Shown one piece after another: positions 62,548 through 64,000 of a DNA stretch of 64,000 nucleotides. The translations under genes were made by a program, and so were the position numbers. The stretch's first letter is position 1; each line of letters opens with the position of its first letter. Source of the DNA: Triplophysa rosa (Eukaryota; Chordata; Actinopteri; Cypriniformes; Nemacheilidae); assembly GCF_024868665.1 (NCBI RefSeq), contig NC_079910.1:14384902-14448901 (forward strand), given 5' to 3'. The notes under the pieces are model-generated. The model was not told where the DNA came from, did not search any database, and was given only the letters and a program-made list of their open reading frames with translations.

Positions 62548-62984
62548 TGTACCTTTTTGAGGTCTTTTGAAACTTTTTCACAATATTGAAGGAATTTTCA
62601 TCTATTATGGGCTATCATAAATTTAGAAAAATAAAACTTTGGATTTCTAATGAAAGAAAATACAATGTTAGCACAATTATATTTTTCCACTACAAACATA
62701 TAATTGTTTTAAATTTCAAACATTTAAACATTAAACATTAAACAACAATCATGACAAACATTTTAATCAAATGTTTTAAAACTTTTGAATGGTATTATTT
62801 AACATAATTATACGCACAAATTAAAGCATTAGAGAAAAGAATGTCTTACTATTGAATTTGAAGTTTTAAAAGGTAAGAATAGAGTTTTTAGTATAAACAC
62901 ACATATTGTTTTTGCTCAAAGCACATAAATACGCAGATGTGTATGTACAGTTGTGTGATGCATTATGATTTAATCTGGTGTGTT
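62548..62984. other. Intergenic AT-rich DNA, no gene seen
   Basis: Includes a short tandem of ACATTAA units at 62723-62742. Confidence 0.45.
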
Positions 62985-63125
62985 TATCAGGCATTGCAGT
63001 GGAGCACCCCTCCGCCTGTCTGCCTGTCAGAATTCTGCGTGCATGGAAGATTATGGATGGCCAATTACATAGTTTCTGGCATTAATTAATGACGTTAACC
63101 GTCTCCCCTTCTCCTTACAAAACAG
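62985..63125. promoter_or_regulatory. Candidate conserved non-coding element F
   Basis: Repeat-free sequence with GGATGGCCAATTACATAG and GGCATTAATTAATGACGTTA: a palindromic homeodomain site beside a CRE-like half site. Confidence 0.3.
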
Positions 63126-63329
63126 AATCTCTCCCAAGCCGCTTCCAAGGGGCACACTGGGTGACTGTGATTGCGTGTGTAGGCGTATCATCTTTAGAGT
63201 TGCATCCAAGTAAATTAATGTACAACCAAATGTCCGTATGTTTGTTATTGTACTGAATTTTCAAAAGAACATCTACGAACATGCATTTGTGTGTTTCAAG
63301 GAGACCGAGTATGTTTCTGTTGTACCACA

Positions 63330-64000
63330 AAAGCTCTGATCGTGTGTTAGGTGAATGTAATGGCCCTGACAGGAAGGGGACATGTGCTTGAACTGGTGCA
63401 TGTCTCTTTTCTCAGTGTCTGTATTTTCCTGTCGTTGCTCTTAATTCCCCCTGCCAGTTTGGCGTGTGAGGGCCATTACAGAGATTACACTGAGGGAGTG
63501 GACTGGCTGCTCTACGTGTCAACTTATATAAAATGACAAACAGTGAGACAACCACTTATTCTCTCTATATTTGTCTCTCTATTACATAGTTTTATAGATT
63601 CTGTGTTCCTCTGCAAGACTACAGAGCCTGAAGGCCTAAAGTTTCATTGGGTTTATAATGTGAATGTTTGAGAGCTTTACCTGTTTGTAACTGAGTAAAA
63701 AGACTCCAAATAAAGATGTTATTTCTGACTGGTTATGCTTGCTTTTAGCAAAAGACGCCATGACAAATACAGTAACTTTCTTCCTCTTCCTTCTCAATGG
63801 GAGCTCCTCTCCCTGGTCTCATCCAGAAACAATACTGCAGTTTAAATGCATGGTGTCAGGTGCCGTGCCTTGTGGCGATGGATGAGGGCTCTGGTCTGTA
63901 AGCCATGTTAAGAGTGTTAGCGGGCATAGAGACGGGCAGTGCCGCCCTCCCTCATCCATGTCTGATTACGGTAATGAACAGAGGGCTGGTCCGTCATGCT
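63330..64000. promoter_or_regulatory. Candidate conserved non-coding region G (runs off the window)
   Basis: TGTAATGGCC at 63356-63365 is exactly mirrored by GGCCATTACA at 63471-63480. The last 220 bp are GC-elevated and repeat-free, with CCATGTCTGATTACGGTAAT near 63956. No coding frame with recognisable homology is present. Confidence 0.28.

Noticed and set aside
32360..64000. bhlhe23 coding exon expected from human synteny
   Set aside because: No basic helix-loop-helix sequence was found on either strand; if present it is beyond the right edge.

Overview
The window is vertebrate nuclear DNA, most likely from a cyprinid-type teleost fish. The evidence is intron-containing vertebrate genes with consensus GT/AG junctions, long (CA)n/(CT)n microsatellites, and dense fish-typical repeats: MITEs ending in TTAAAGGGATAGTTCACC, MITEs ending in TACACTCTTAAAA, several hAT elements with 8-bp target duplications, tRNA-headed SINEs and a Ty3/Gypsy fragment. 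There are no bacterial-style operons, CRISPR arrays or rRNA genes.

Genes occupy roughly the left half. (1) A MuRF-like TRIM gene runs leftward off the window; only its first coding exon (786-947) is present. (2) dnajc5 (cysteine string protein) is on the minus strand with four coding exons at 6123-7481 that rebuild exactly to 199 aa. A strong acceptor at 7554-7555 shows that a further 5' UTR exon lies upstream. The best candidate is a minus-strand exon ending at 19787, about 12 kb away across a transposon-filled intron. (3) gid8 (CTLH/GID E3 ligase subunit) is on the plus strand with coding exons at 20956-22339, 228 aa. (4) slc17a9 (vesicular nucleotide transporter) is on the plus strand with 13 coding exons at 24096-32359, 465 aa. 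The gid8-slc17a9 adjacency matches vertebrate synteny (human 20q13.33). A perfect CRE and a CGCG element lie in the ~0.4 kb between the candidate dnajc5 distal exon and gid8 exon 1, suggesting a shared divergent promoter.

The right half (about 32.4-64 kb) has no convincing protein-coding gene. It mixes MITEs and microsatellites with several repeat-free, motif-rich segments (homeodomain TAAT, octamer, SOX-like and E-box words) that look like conserved regulatory elements of a developmental gene. In human, BHLHE23 lies downstream of SLC17A9 beside a gene-poor stretch, so these could be its enhancers; no bHLH coding exon is inside the window.

I found no new multi-gene system. The items most worth checking are the dnajc5/gid8 divergent promoter, a CSP paralogue lacking the Leu-Leu pair of its membrane segment, a ~325-bp near-perfect hairpin at 12862-13186, a datable nest of hAT insertions at 13.4-15.9 kb, a SCAN-like capsid remnant in a degraded Gypsy element, and the candidate enhancer array.
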